From: Rosistilla carotiformis
Lineage (GTDB): Bacteria; Planctomycetota; Planctomycetia; Pirellulales; Pirellulaceae
DNA: 64,000 nt
Direction of reading: 5' to 3'
NCBI RefSeq assembly: GCF_007753095.1
Contig: NZ_CP036348.1
Location: forward strand, 7,045,411 to 7,109,410
In this document: positions 47,179 to 54,281 of the stretch, one piece after another
Position numbering within the stretch: the first letter of the stretch is position 1
Layout: every line of letters starts with the position of its first letter
The notes under the pieces: model-generated
The model's database searches: none
Seen by the model: only the letters and a program-made list of their open reading frames with translations
Told to the model about the DNA's origin: nothing
Program-made: the position numbers and the translations under genes

Positions 47179-48263
47179 TGATCGGTCAAAACCTGATTCG
47201 CATTGGGATGTTGTTGGTCTTGGCGTCAGCCGTCTTTGCGGCTCCGTCGCAAGCCGACGACGATGTCGCCGCGAGCATTCAGCGACTGGCCACGCCATAC
47301 ATCGAATCCAAACAAGCCGTTGGGCTTTCGATTGGCGTCTTGAAAGGCGACCAGGCGACGACGCAGCACTTTGGGCAAAATCGAACCGGCGGCCCTGCGC
47401 CCGATGACAACACGATCTACGAGATCGCATCGATCTCCAAAGTCTTCACCGGCTTGCTGTTAGCCGATGCCGTCGCTCGCAAGCAGTTGCAACTCGACCA
47501 AGCCGCACAAGAACTGTTGCCCAAGGGGGTTGCGATGCCCGCGGGCGAAACACGGCCGATTCAATTGGACGATCTCGCCACGCACCGCTCGGGGCTGCCA
47601 CGATTACCTAACAACATGCCCAGCCTGCAGACCGACAACCCCTACGCCGACTACACGACAGCGTTGGCTTACGAATTTTTGAGCTCCCACGATCTGCGAC
47701 GCGAACCCGACGCGGCGCACGAATACTCCAACCTCGGCTTTGCCCTGCTGGGAAGTGTTGTCGCCGATCGAGCCCAGCTCTCCTACGACCAACTGTTGCA
47801 GCAACGGATCGCCGAGCCGTTACAGATGACGGACACGCGAGTGGAAATGACGGCTTCGATGCGCAAGCGTCTGGCAACACCCCACACCGCCGACGGCACC
47901 GTGACCGCCAACTGGGACTTTGCCGACATGCCCGGAGCAGGCGGAATCCGCAGCAGTCTTGCCGACATGATGCGATTTGCAGCGGCAAACCTGAATCCTG
48001 AATCGAGCAAGCTCGGGCCGGCGATCGAAATCGCATGGCGCGTCCACCGCAAGGGCGTAGGCCAAGAACCGGCGATGGGACTCGGCTGGCACATCGCTGG
48101 GGACGGTTCAACACGTTGGCACAACGGCCAGACCGGTGGCTACCACAGCATGCTGATGATCCACCGGCAAGCCGGCATCGCGGTCGTCGTCTTATCGAAC
48201 ACCGCCAGCAAAAAGATCGACACGTTGGCCGTAGAATTGCTGCAAGCAATGGCTCAACATTAA
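47178..48263 (+). CDS. Secreted serine beta-lactamase-like hydrolase
   Basis: A 361-residue protein with a signal peptide. The active-site Ser85-x-x-Lys88 (S-I-S-K), Y-S-N near residue 178 and H-N-G-Q-T-G-G near the C-terminus identify the class C beta-lactamase/penicillin-binding (AmpH/EstB) fold. Such proteins include D-amino acid peptidases and esterases; antibiotic resistance should not be assumed. Its start overlaps the ferredoxin stop by one base. A hairpin follows its stop. Confidence 0.87.
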   Translation: MIGQNLIRIGMLLVLASAVFAAPSQADDDVAASIQRLATPYIESKQAVGLSIGVLKGDQATTQHFGQNRTGGPAPDDNTIYEIASISKVFTGLLLADAVARKQLQLDQAAQELLPKGVAMPAGETRPIQLDDLATHRSGLPRLPNNMPSLQTDNPYADYTTALAYEFLSSHDLRREPDAAHEYSNLGFALLGSVVADRAQLSYDQLLQQRIAEPLQMTDTRVEMTASMRKRLATPHTADGTVTANWDFADMPGAGGIRSSLADMMRFAAANLNPESSKLGPAIEIAWRVHRKGVGQEPAMGLGWHIAGDGSTRWHNGQTGGYHSMLMIHRQAGIAVVVLSNTASKKIDTLAVELLQAMAQH

Positions 48264-48281
48264 GCGAAAGACGACGCAAAT

Positions 48282-48308
48282 CATGACACCCCGGTAGCGG
48301 GTGTCATG
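48282..48308. terminator. Bidirectional hairpin between convergent genes
   Basis: CATGACACCC (48282-48291) pairs perfectly with GGGTGTCATG (48299-48308) around a 7-base loop. It lies between the ends of the serine hydrolase and infC. There is no strong T-run on either side, so it may stabilise 3' ends rather than terminate by itself. Confidence 0.5.
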
Positions 48309-48391
48309 TTAGAAACGTGTTAGAAGTTGTCTCGAACCTGCAATCGACTGCCGATGGGGTCAACCACCGGCTTCGAAATAGCGGCATCCGT

Positions 48392-48928
48392 TTAGCGGGG
48401 AGCCAGCATGCAGATAATACGGCGACCGTTACGCTGGGGAGCGGATTCGACCTTGCCGACTTCAGCCAACTGCTCCAGAACCAGCTCCATCACCTTTTCG
48501 CCCTCATCGATGTGAGCGTTTTCACGACCACGGAAGAGGACCGAGACTTGGACCTTATCTTTATGCCCCAAGAATTTTTCGGCCTGACGAATCTTGGTGT
48601 CGATGTCGTTTTGGCCGGTTTTTGGCCGCAGACGAATCTCTTTGGTCTTCGTCTGGTGCGAAGTGTGTGAGTTTTTCTTTTTGTTCTTGTCGTATTTGTA
48701 TTTGCCGTAATCCATGATTCGGCAAACCGGCGGCCGTTCGTTGGGAGCGACCTCAACCAAATCGAGACCGGCGTCTCGCGCTCGCGTTAGCGCATCTTCA
48801 GTAGAAATGACGCCCAACTGGTCCCCTTCAGGACCGACAACGCGAATTGGAGAAATACGAATTTGGGTATTGATCCGGGTCGAATCACGCTCGACCTGCG
48901 GTTGCATACCTCTTCTTGCTAGTGCCAT
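48392..48928 (-). CDS. infC: Translation initiation factor IF-3
   Basis: A 178-residue IF-3. It has the N-terminal [12 protein letters not shown] and G-L-D-L-V-E-V-A-P segment, the linker with Y-K-Y-D-K-N-K-K-K, and the C-terminal K-E-I-R-L-R-P-K-T and V-S-V-L-F-R-G-R-E segments. It prevents early joining of ribosomal subunits and checks start codons. The ATG at 48926-48928 has GAGG 7 bases upstream; it is an ordinary ATG, not the ATT used in enterobacteria. rpmI and rplT, commonly next in the operon, are not downstream. Confidence 0.95.
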   Translation of the reverse strand: MALARRGMQPQVERDSTRINTQIRISPIRVVGPEGDQLGVISTEDALTRARDAGLDLVEVAPNERPPVCRIMDYGKYKYDKNKKKNSHTSHQTKTKEIRLRPKTGQNDIDTKIRQAEKFLGHKDKVQVSVLFRGRENAHIDEGEKVMELVLEQLAEVGKVESAPQRNGRRIICMLAPR

Positions 48929-49253
48929 TCACAAACCTCGGCCAAACCTTATTCAGCCCATGGGGAAACAAACATCCTCGCTGTCATCGCGACAGCCGAC
49001 ATAAAACCCTTAGCATTCCAATTGTACCAACAGTCGCTGCAAGGGCATTTCAAAAGTATCTGCCCTCGGGAAGGGCTCAGTCAACAGCATTTTTAACGAT
49101 TTCATCAGATTTAACGGCATAACACCCCGCCAGATCCCCTTCCCAGCCCTTGACGGCGAACGATCCTGAAGCAAGACTACCGGTCCGGCCGATAGTTGTT
49201 TTGACCGATCACTGCCTCCGGGCACCGTCGAAACCCCTAACGGATCCCCTTGA
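48929..49253. other. Upstream region of infC and tRNA-Val
   Basis: About 325 bases between the divergent infC gene and tRNA-Val. It should hold the promoters for both. No ribosomal leader (such as an L20-type pseudoknot) could be identified by eye. Confidence 0.4.
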
Positions 49254-49327
49254 GGGCGATTAGCTCAGTTGGTTAGAGCGCTACGTTGACATCGTAGAGG
49301 TCGTTGGTTCGAATCCAATATCGCCCA
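49254..49327 (+). tRNA. tRNA-Val (GAC anticodon)
   Basis: A 74-base tRNA. Acceptor stem GGGCGAT pairs with ATCGCCC, D-stem GCTC/GAGC, anticodon stem CTACG/CGTAG with the loop TTGACAT (anticodon GAC, reads GTC and GTT codons), and T-arm GTTGG-TTCGAAT-CCAAT. The discriminator is A and the CCA end is not encoded. Confidence 0.97.
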
Positions 49328-49373
49328 CTTTCTTCGCAGCAGTCGTCGAACTGCGGCCCAAAACACTCAAAAG

Positions 49374-49409
49374 AAAAAGCCCTGGCTTGTTGCAAGTTAG
49401 GGCTTTTTT
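49374..49409 (+). terminator. Rho-independent terminator after tRNA-Val
   Basis: AAAAAGCCCT (49374-49383) pairs with AGGGCTTTTTT (49399-49409), giving a stem with a T-run of six. It is about 50 bases after the tRNA. Confidence 0.8.
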
Positions 49410-49962
49410 CGTTTCAGCATCTGCGGCAGATTGGACTCGGTGCGTTTCGAGACTTTTCTGTTTCAGGAAGGAAACGCTGCCAGCAGGAGACTTTGCTTAC
49501 GCCGCGATCAAACTGTCCAGCAACTTGCTTCGCTCGGCGGGCCAGAAGGACCGCACGATTCGATTTTCTGGTTGATGATTTCTCTGCAGCGGGGGATAAT
49601 TCTATTGGAATTGACCCGTATGCCGAACAGTCACCTAGTGTGTGCGTTTCCGTAAGGAATAGGCGACGTTTTTTTTTGTGCGCGCTCAGGTATCGTCTGT
49701 TGCTGTCGGCCAAACCCGCACCTCTAATTCGTTGTGCTCGATCAGGCGTCGAAACGGGTTTCGGTTCTCCGCCGAACTGCTGTAGCACCTGGCAACGGCG
49801 CCGCAAACCTGGGCGAGAGGCAGGGACCGTCTATCTTTTTGGGGTGAGCGCCACCCCGTCCAGCGAGCGAGTTTTGTACCACTTGAAAAGAAGCTCTGTC
49901 GCCGAATTGCTTTGATCGAGATGCGTCCCCGCTGGGGACGGCGGTCGATTGCGCGATCGAGT

Positions 49963-50070
49963 CCGGTGGTATTCGCTACGCTCAAACCACCGGCTACCTT
50001 CTGCATCCGCTTCGCGGTCCGTGGAATCTGGTAGCGAATTGATTCAGGTGGTATTCGCCACGCTCCCAGC
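49963..50070. repeat. Palindromic element family B, second site
   Basis: CCGGTGGT (49963-49970) pairs with ACCACCGG (49986-49993). The loop reads ATTCGCTACGCTCAA. A diverged tandem copy follows at about 50045-50070 with GGTGGTATTCGCCACGCTC. It resembles the element at 1672-1723 in arm design. Confidence 0.55.
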
Positions 50071-50229
50071 CGTTGGCTCGCTTCTGCGAACCGTGCGGGA
50101 TCGTTGGATTCAACACGCCTGTTGGTTCGGTGGAGGCGTTATCGATCGTGCACGCGACTTCCGTTAAACTTGGGCGGGCGTTTTGCGCCCCGATTACCTC
50201 AGCTCACGACCCCCTCAGGATCTCTCCCC

Positions 50230-51018
50230 ATGCGATACGTGTTTGTCGTTCTGTTCGCCTCCCTGATCAGCTTGCACTCGGCGACTGCTGAAGTCCAAAC
50301 CAAGACCGTCCAGTACACCGATGGCGATGTTACGCTGGAAGGTTTTGTCGCTTGGGATCCCGAAAAAGCGGAGGCAAATGCTCCCGGCGTGCTGGTCGTG
50401 CATCAGTGGATGGGGCTGACCGATTACGAAAAGGGACGCTGCAAACAATTGGCCGAACTGGGCTACGTCGCGTTCGCGGCAGATATCTACGGCAAAGGGA
50501 TCCGTCCCGACAACCGGCAGGACGCCGCAAAGCAGGCGGGGATCTACAAAAATGACCGCGATCTGTATCGCCGCCGCTTGAACCTGGGGCTCGATCAACT
50601 GCTGAAAATCGAGAGCGTTTCGGCCGACAAAGTCGCCGCGATCGGGTACTGCTTCGGCGGCACCGGCGCTTTGGAACTGGCTCGCAGCGGCGCAAAGATC
50701 GGTGGCGTCGTCAGCTTCCACGGCGGGTTGGATTCCCCGACGCCAGCGGACGGAAAAAACATCGGAGCCAAATTGCTGATCTGCCACGGAGCGGACGATC
50801 CGTTTGTTCCGGCTGCCGATATCGAAGCCTTTAAAGCGGAATTAAACGCCGCCGACGTCGATTGGCAGATGGTTTATTACTCCGGCGCCGTCCATTCGTT
50901 CACTCAGCCCATGGCGGGCAACGACAATTCGGCCGGTGCGGCTTACAATCCGCGCGCCGACAAACGATCATGGAATGCAATGCGAGTCTTCTTCACGGAA
51001 CTATTCGCCGGCAAATAG
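50230..51018 (+). CDS. Secreted dienelactone hydrolase-family protein
   Basis: A 262-residue alpha/beta hydrolase with a signal peptide. The nucleophile is Cys141 in G-Y-C-F-G-G; Asp190 (G-A-D-D-P-F) and His222 (G-A-V-H-S-F) complete the triad, as in dienelactone hydrolase. Family members hydrolyse lactones and short esters. The ATG at 50230 gives the signal peptide; a longer frame is unsupported. It begins a run of plus-strand genes (ceramidase-like, ThuA-like, rsmE) with short gaps of 45-87 bases. Confidence 0.85.
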   Translation: MRYVFVVLFASLISLHSATAEVQTKTVQYTDGDVTLEGFVAWDPEKAEANAPGVLVVHQWMGLTDYEKGRCKQLAELGYVAFAADIYGKGIRPDNRQDAAKQAGIYKNDRDLYRRRLNLGLDQLLKIESVSADKVAAIGYCFGGTGALELARSGAKIGGVVSFHGGLDSPTPADGKNIGAKLLICHGADDPFVPAADIEAFKAELNAADVDWQMVYYSGAVHSFTQPMAGNDNSAGAAYNPRADKRSWNAMRVFFTELFAGK

Positions 51019-51063
51019 CAGCCACTGTTCCTCCCACCTACATCCCCGCACGAGATCCCGCCC

Positions 51064-52518
51064 ATGCCTCTGCCTACCAAGTTGCTCCGCGTTGCAGCGT
51101 TTCTGATTCTTGTCACCACAACCTGCGTCGCGGACGATCTGCGGGTCGGAGTGGCCGACGTCGATATCACGCCATTGGAGTCGTATCCGATGGCGGGATA
51201 TTTTCACGAGCGGTTGTCGACCGGCCAGCGGGATCCGTTGCGAGCCAAGGCGATCGTGATGCGTGACGGCGATACCGCTTGTGCTGTCGCGTTCTGCGAC
51301 ATGGTCGGCGTCGCACGCGACCTGTACGAAGAGGTCCGCGGTCAGGCGGCTAAAGCGACGGGGATCGATCCGAGCCAGATCGTTGTTTCGGCAACCCATT
51401 CGCACACCGCGCCCGACTACTTTGCCGAACTGTATCGGGTTCAACAGCAGCCCGATTCCGAAGCTGCCAAAAAGAGCTATGCAAAACACTTGAGCAACCA
51501 GATCGTCGCGGCGATCGTGCAGGCCAACGCCGCCGCAGTTCCGGTCAGCATCGCCTGTGGGCAAACCAATCAGGAGACTCCCGTCGCGTTCAATCGACGG
51601 TTTGTGATGCGCGACGGCAGCGTCGCCACATGGCAGAACTACCGCAATCCCAAAGTGGTCCGCGCTGCCGGTCCGATCGATCCGGAGATCGGGTTGCTGA
51701 TGTTTCGCTCGGCCGCCGACGATCAACCGCTGGGCGTCATGAGCAACTTTGCGTTGCACTTGGATACTGTCGGCGGAACCCAGTGGAGTGCCGATTTCCC
51801 GTTTTACATCGAACAAGCGCTACGCAAGCAATTGGGCGAACAAACCATCTCGCTGTTTGGAACGGGAACCTGCGGCGACATCAATCACTCCAACCCCAAC
51901 CAAAAGGAACGGAACAAGTGCGATATGATCGGCGGTTCGCTGGCGACAACGATCGTCGACGCCTTGCCGACACTCACCAAAATCGAATCGCCGCGTCTGC
52001 AGGTTTCGCATGCCGTGGTCCAGCTGCCGCTACAAGAGGTTTCGCCACAAGAAATCGAACGAGCCCGGCAATTGGTCCCCGCCGCTGAAGCGGGTGAAAA
52101 GATCGCGATGTTGGATCTCGTCGCCGCTTACAAAGCGTTGCAGTTGGATCAACTGCGGCACCCGAACCCCGTCTCCGATGTCACGCCTCGCCGCCAGCTA
52201 CACAGCCTACGTGGTGTCGGCGCGTCGCTGCCGGTCGATGTGACCACAATCGCGTTGGGAGATCAAGCGGCGATCGTCTTTTTGCCCGGCGAGGTCTTCG
52301 TCGATATCGGTCTGGCGATCAAACGTGGCTCGCCTTACCCAACGACGCTGGTCGTCGAGCTGTCCAATTGTATCGAAACGATGTACATCCCCACGCGCGG
52401 CGCTTACGCGGGGGGCGGATACGAAGTCATCAACTCTTCGGTCGCCGCGGGCAGCGGAGAGATGTTGATCGAATCGGCACTGACCCAGTTGCGACAATTG
52501 GCGACGCCAGCCCAATAG
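51064..52518 (+). CDS. Neutral ceramidase-like secreted hydrolase, second copy
   Basis: A 484-residue protein with a signal peptide. The family signature appears as V-G-V-A-D-V-D-I-T-P-L followed by the zinc-type segment A-T-H-S-H-T-A-P-D. It resembles the protein at 25156-26523 but is longer and only partly similar. Neutral ceramidases cleave N-acyl bonds; the planctomycete substrate is unproven. It is 45 bases downstream of the dienelactone hydrolase gene. Confidence 0.78.
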   Translation: MPLPTKLLRVAAFLILVTTTCVADDLRVGVADVDITPLESYPMAGYFHERLSTGQRDPLRAKAIVMRDGDTACAVAFCDMVGVARDLYEEVRGQAAKATGIDPSQIVVSATHSHTAPDYFAELYRVQQQPDSEAAKKSYAKHLSNQIVAAIVQANAAAVPVSIACGQTNQETPVAFNRRFVMRDGSVATWQNYRNPKVVRAAGPIDPEIGLLMFRSAADDQPLGVMSNFALHLDTVGGTQWSADFPFYIEQALRKQLGEQTISLFGTGTCGDINHSNPNQKERNKCDMIGGSLATTIVDALPTLTKIESPRLQVSHAVVQLPLQEVSPQEIERARQLVPAAEAGEKIAMLDLVAAYKALQLDQLRHPNPVSDVTPRRQLHSLRGVGASLPVDVTTIALGDQAAIVFLPGEVFVDIGLAIKRGSPYPTTLVVELSNCIETMYIPTRGAYAGGGYEVINSSVAAGSGEMLIESALTQLRQLATPAQ

Positions 52519-52605
52519 CGACCCCTTGCCGCGACACGGCTATAATTTGCGTGATCGTCCGCCGGACGATTGTGCTCACCCCCAACAACCCCAAGAGTCA
52601 TTCCC

Positions 52606-53562
52606 ATGTTGCGTACCCTTTTCCTGCTGCTGTTGGCATCGATACCTCTGTCGGCCGGAGCGGCCGAAAAACTGAAGGCCCTGATCGTCGATGGTCAAAA
52701 CAACCACGGGGCTTGGCCCAAGACAACGGTCATGATGAAGCGGTATCTCGAAGAGACCGAACGTTTCACCGTCGACGTGCAACGGACCCAATACACCTGG
52801 AACGGCGGCAAACTGTTGGACGAATATCCGTTGAACGACGGACGCAAGTACCAAAGCCTCAGCAAGCCGAAGTCCGACCCCGACTTCAAGCCAACCTTTT
52901 CCGATTACGACGTCGTGGTCAACAACTTCGGCCACAGCGCTGCGGCTTGGCCCAAGGAGACGCAGGTGGCGTTGGACAAATTTGTCCATTCCGGCGGCGG
53001 GCTGGTTGTGGTGCATGCGGCGGACAACGCGTTCTCCGAGTGGCCACAGTACAACCAGATGATTGGGCTGGGCGGCTGGGGCGGCCGCAACGAGAAATCG
53101 GGGCCTTACGTGTTTATCGACGCCGATGGCAAAACCGTTCGCGATACGTCGCCTGGGCGAGGTGGAAATCACGGCCCGCAGCACGAATACCAGATCGTCG
53201 TCCGCAATCCGGACCATCCGATCACCCGCGGCTTGCCCCGTTCGTGGATGCACACCAAAGATGAACTGTATCAACAATTGCGTGGCCCAGCCGACAAGAT
53301 GACGATCCTGGCAACCGCCTTTGCCGCGGAAGACTTCAAAGGGACCGGACGCCACGAACCGATGATGATGACGATCGATTACGGCAAGGGACGCGTCTAC
53401 CACACGCCGATGGGACACGCCGATTATTCGATGGAATGCGTCGGGTTCATCACGACACTGATCCGCGGAACCGAATGGGCCGCGACCGGTGACGTCACCC
53501 TGACCGAAGTCCCCAAGGACTTCCCGAGCTTCGACAAGGCGAGCAAGCGGTCGTTCGAATGA
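52606..53562 (+). CDS. ThuA-like secreted protein
   Basis: A 318-residue protein with a signal peptide (L-F-L-L-L-L-A-S-I-P-L-S-A-G). The glutamine-amidotransferase-like fold of the ThuA family is marked by L-I-V-D-G-Q-N-N-H, the central G-G-G-L-V-V-V-H-A-A-D-N-A-F and G-K-G-R-V-Y-H-T-P-M-G-H. In trehalose-utilisation and related loci the family is linked to sugar metabolism. Its stop overlaps the rsmE start (ATGA). Actual reaction unknown. Confidence 0.85.
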   Translation: MLRTLFLLLLASIPLSAGAAEKLKALIVDGQNNHGAWPKTTVMMKRYLEETERFTVDVQRTQYTWNGGKLLDEYPLNDGRKYQSLSKPKSDPDFKPTFSDYDVVVNNFGHSAAAWPKETQVALDKFVHSGGGLVVVHAADNAFSEWPQYNQMIGLGGWGGRNEKSGPYVFIDADGKTVRDTSPGRGGNHGPQHEYQIVVRNPDHPITRGLPRSWMHTKDELYQQLRGPADKMTILATAFAAEDFKGTGRHEPMMMTIDYGKGRVYHTPMGHADYSMECVGFITTLIRGTEWAATGDVTLTEVPKDFPSFDKASKRSFE

Positions 53563-54281
53563 GTCAACGGTATTTTGTTCCCGATCTGATCGGCCACCCA
53601 AGCGTTGCCCTGACCGACGATGAAGCGCATCATGCCGCCGGCGTGATGCGGGTCAAGCCGGGGGCGACGCTGACCTTGTTCGACGGCCAGAACAACGAAG
53701 CCCAAGCGACCGTCGAATCGGTATCTCGCAAGCGCGTGGAATGCCGGATCGATGAGATCGGCGAGGTCGATCGCGAATCGCCCCGGATGCTGTTGATCGC
53801 TGTGGCGCTTCCCAAGGGGGATCGCGCTCGCAGCGTGATCGAAAAAGCTGTCGAGCTGGGAGCGCACGGCTTCGTGCCGATCGTCTGCCGCCGTTCGGTC
53901 GCTCGCCCCAGCGATGGCCAACGGAAACGGCTCGAACGTTACGTGATCGACGCCAGCAAACAGTGCGGGCGGAATCGATTGATGCAGATCGCCCCGGCGA
54001 TCGCTTGGTCCGAGTTTGTCACCGCCGACACGAGCGCGTTGTTCGACGGTACGACGATCGATCCGCTGGCCGATGTGCAGCGGATCGTGGCCGACCCGAC
54101 AGGCGTTTCAGCCGACCCGAGCGGCCAGCACCCGGTGTTGTTTGCCGTCGGTCCCGAAGGAGGCTTTGATCCCGAAGAGATCGAATCGGCGCTGGAGGCG
54201 GGATGGTCGACGATTTCGCTGGGGCCGCGGATCTTGCGAGTCGAAACGGCGGTCGGCGCCCTGCTGGCGATCGCTCAGTGA
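53559..54281 (+). CDS. rsmE: 16S rRNA (uracil-1498-N3)-methyltransferase RsmE
   Basis: A 240-residue SPOUT-class methyltransferase. The N-terminal PUA-like domain has D-D-E-A-H-H-A-A-G-V-M-R and the C-terminal knot has A-V-G-P-E-G-G-F and L-G-P-R-I-L-R-V-E-T-A. It methylates U1498 in the ribosomal decoding centre. It is translationally coupled to the ThuA-like gene, probably by chance of operon order. Its end overlaps the convergent TolC-like gene by 7 bases. Confidence 0.93.
   Translation: MSQRYFVPDLIGHPSVALTDDEAHHAAGVMRVKPGATLTLFDGQNNEAQATVESVSRKRVECRIDEIGEVDRESPRMLLIAVALPKGDRARSVIEKAVELGAHGFVPIVCRRSVARPSDGQRKRLERYVIDASKQCGRNRLMQIAPAIAWSEFVTADTSALFDGTTIDPLADVQRIVADPTGVSADPSGQHPVLFAVGPEGGFDPEEIESALEAGWSTISLGPRILRVETAVGALLAIAQ

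Larger units (their letters stand above)
49328..50229. other. Intergenic region after tRNA-Val
   Basis: About 900 bases. It starts with the tRNA terminator (49374-49409). The middle (49410-49900) shows no gene; open frames there lack codon-like character or family motifs. A T-run near 49669-49678 and a CGTCCCC-GCT-GGGGACG hairpin at 49924-49940 are present. The right part holds the family B repeat (49963-50070). Confidence 0.5.

Noticed and set aside
47178-48263. Serine hydrolase as an antibiotic resistance beta-lactamase
   Set aside because: The S-x-x-K and Y-S-N motifs are shared with esterases and peptidases of the same fold; nothing specific to antibiotic hydrolysis was seen.
49254-49327. 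tRNA as an integration site of a mobile island
   Set aside because: No integrase, no repeat of the tRNA 3' end and no base-composition change were seen on either side.
49660-49685. T-run as a second terminator
   Set aside because: No stable hairpin precedes the T-run.
49410-49915. Possible gene or pseudogene after the tRNA
   Set aside because: Open frames in both directions lack family motifs and have biased, Arg/Ser-rich compositions typical of off-frame translation.
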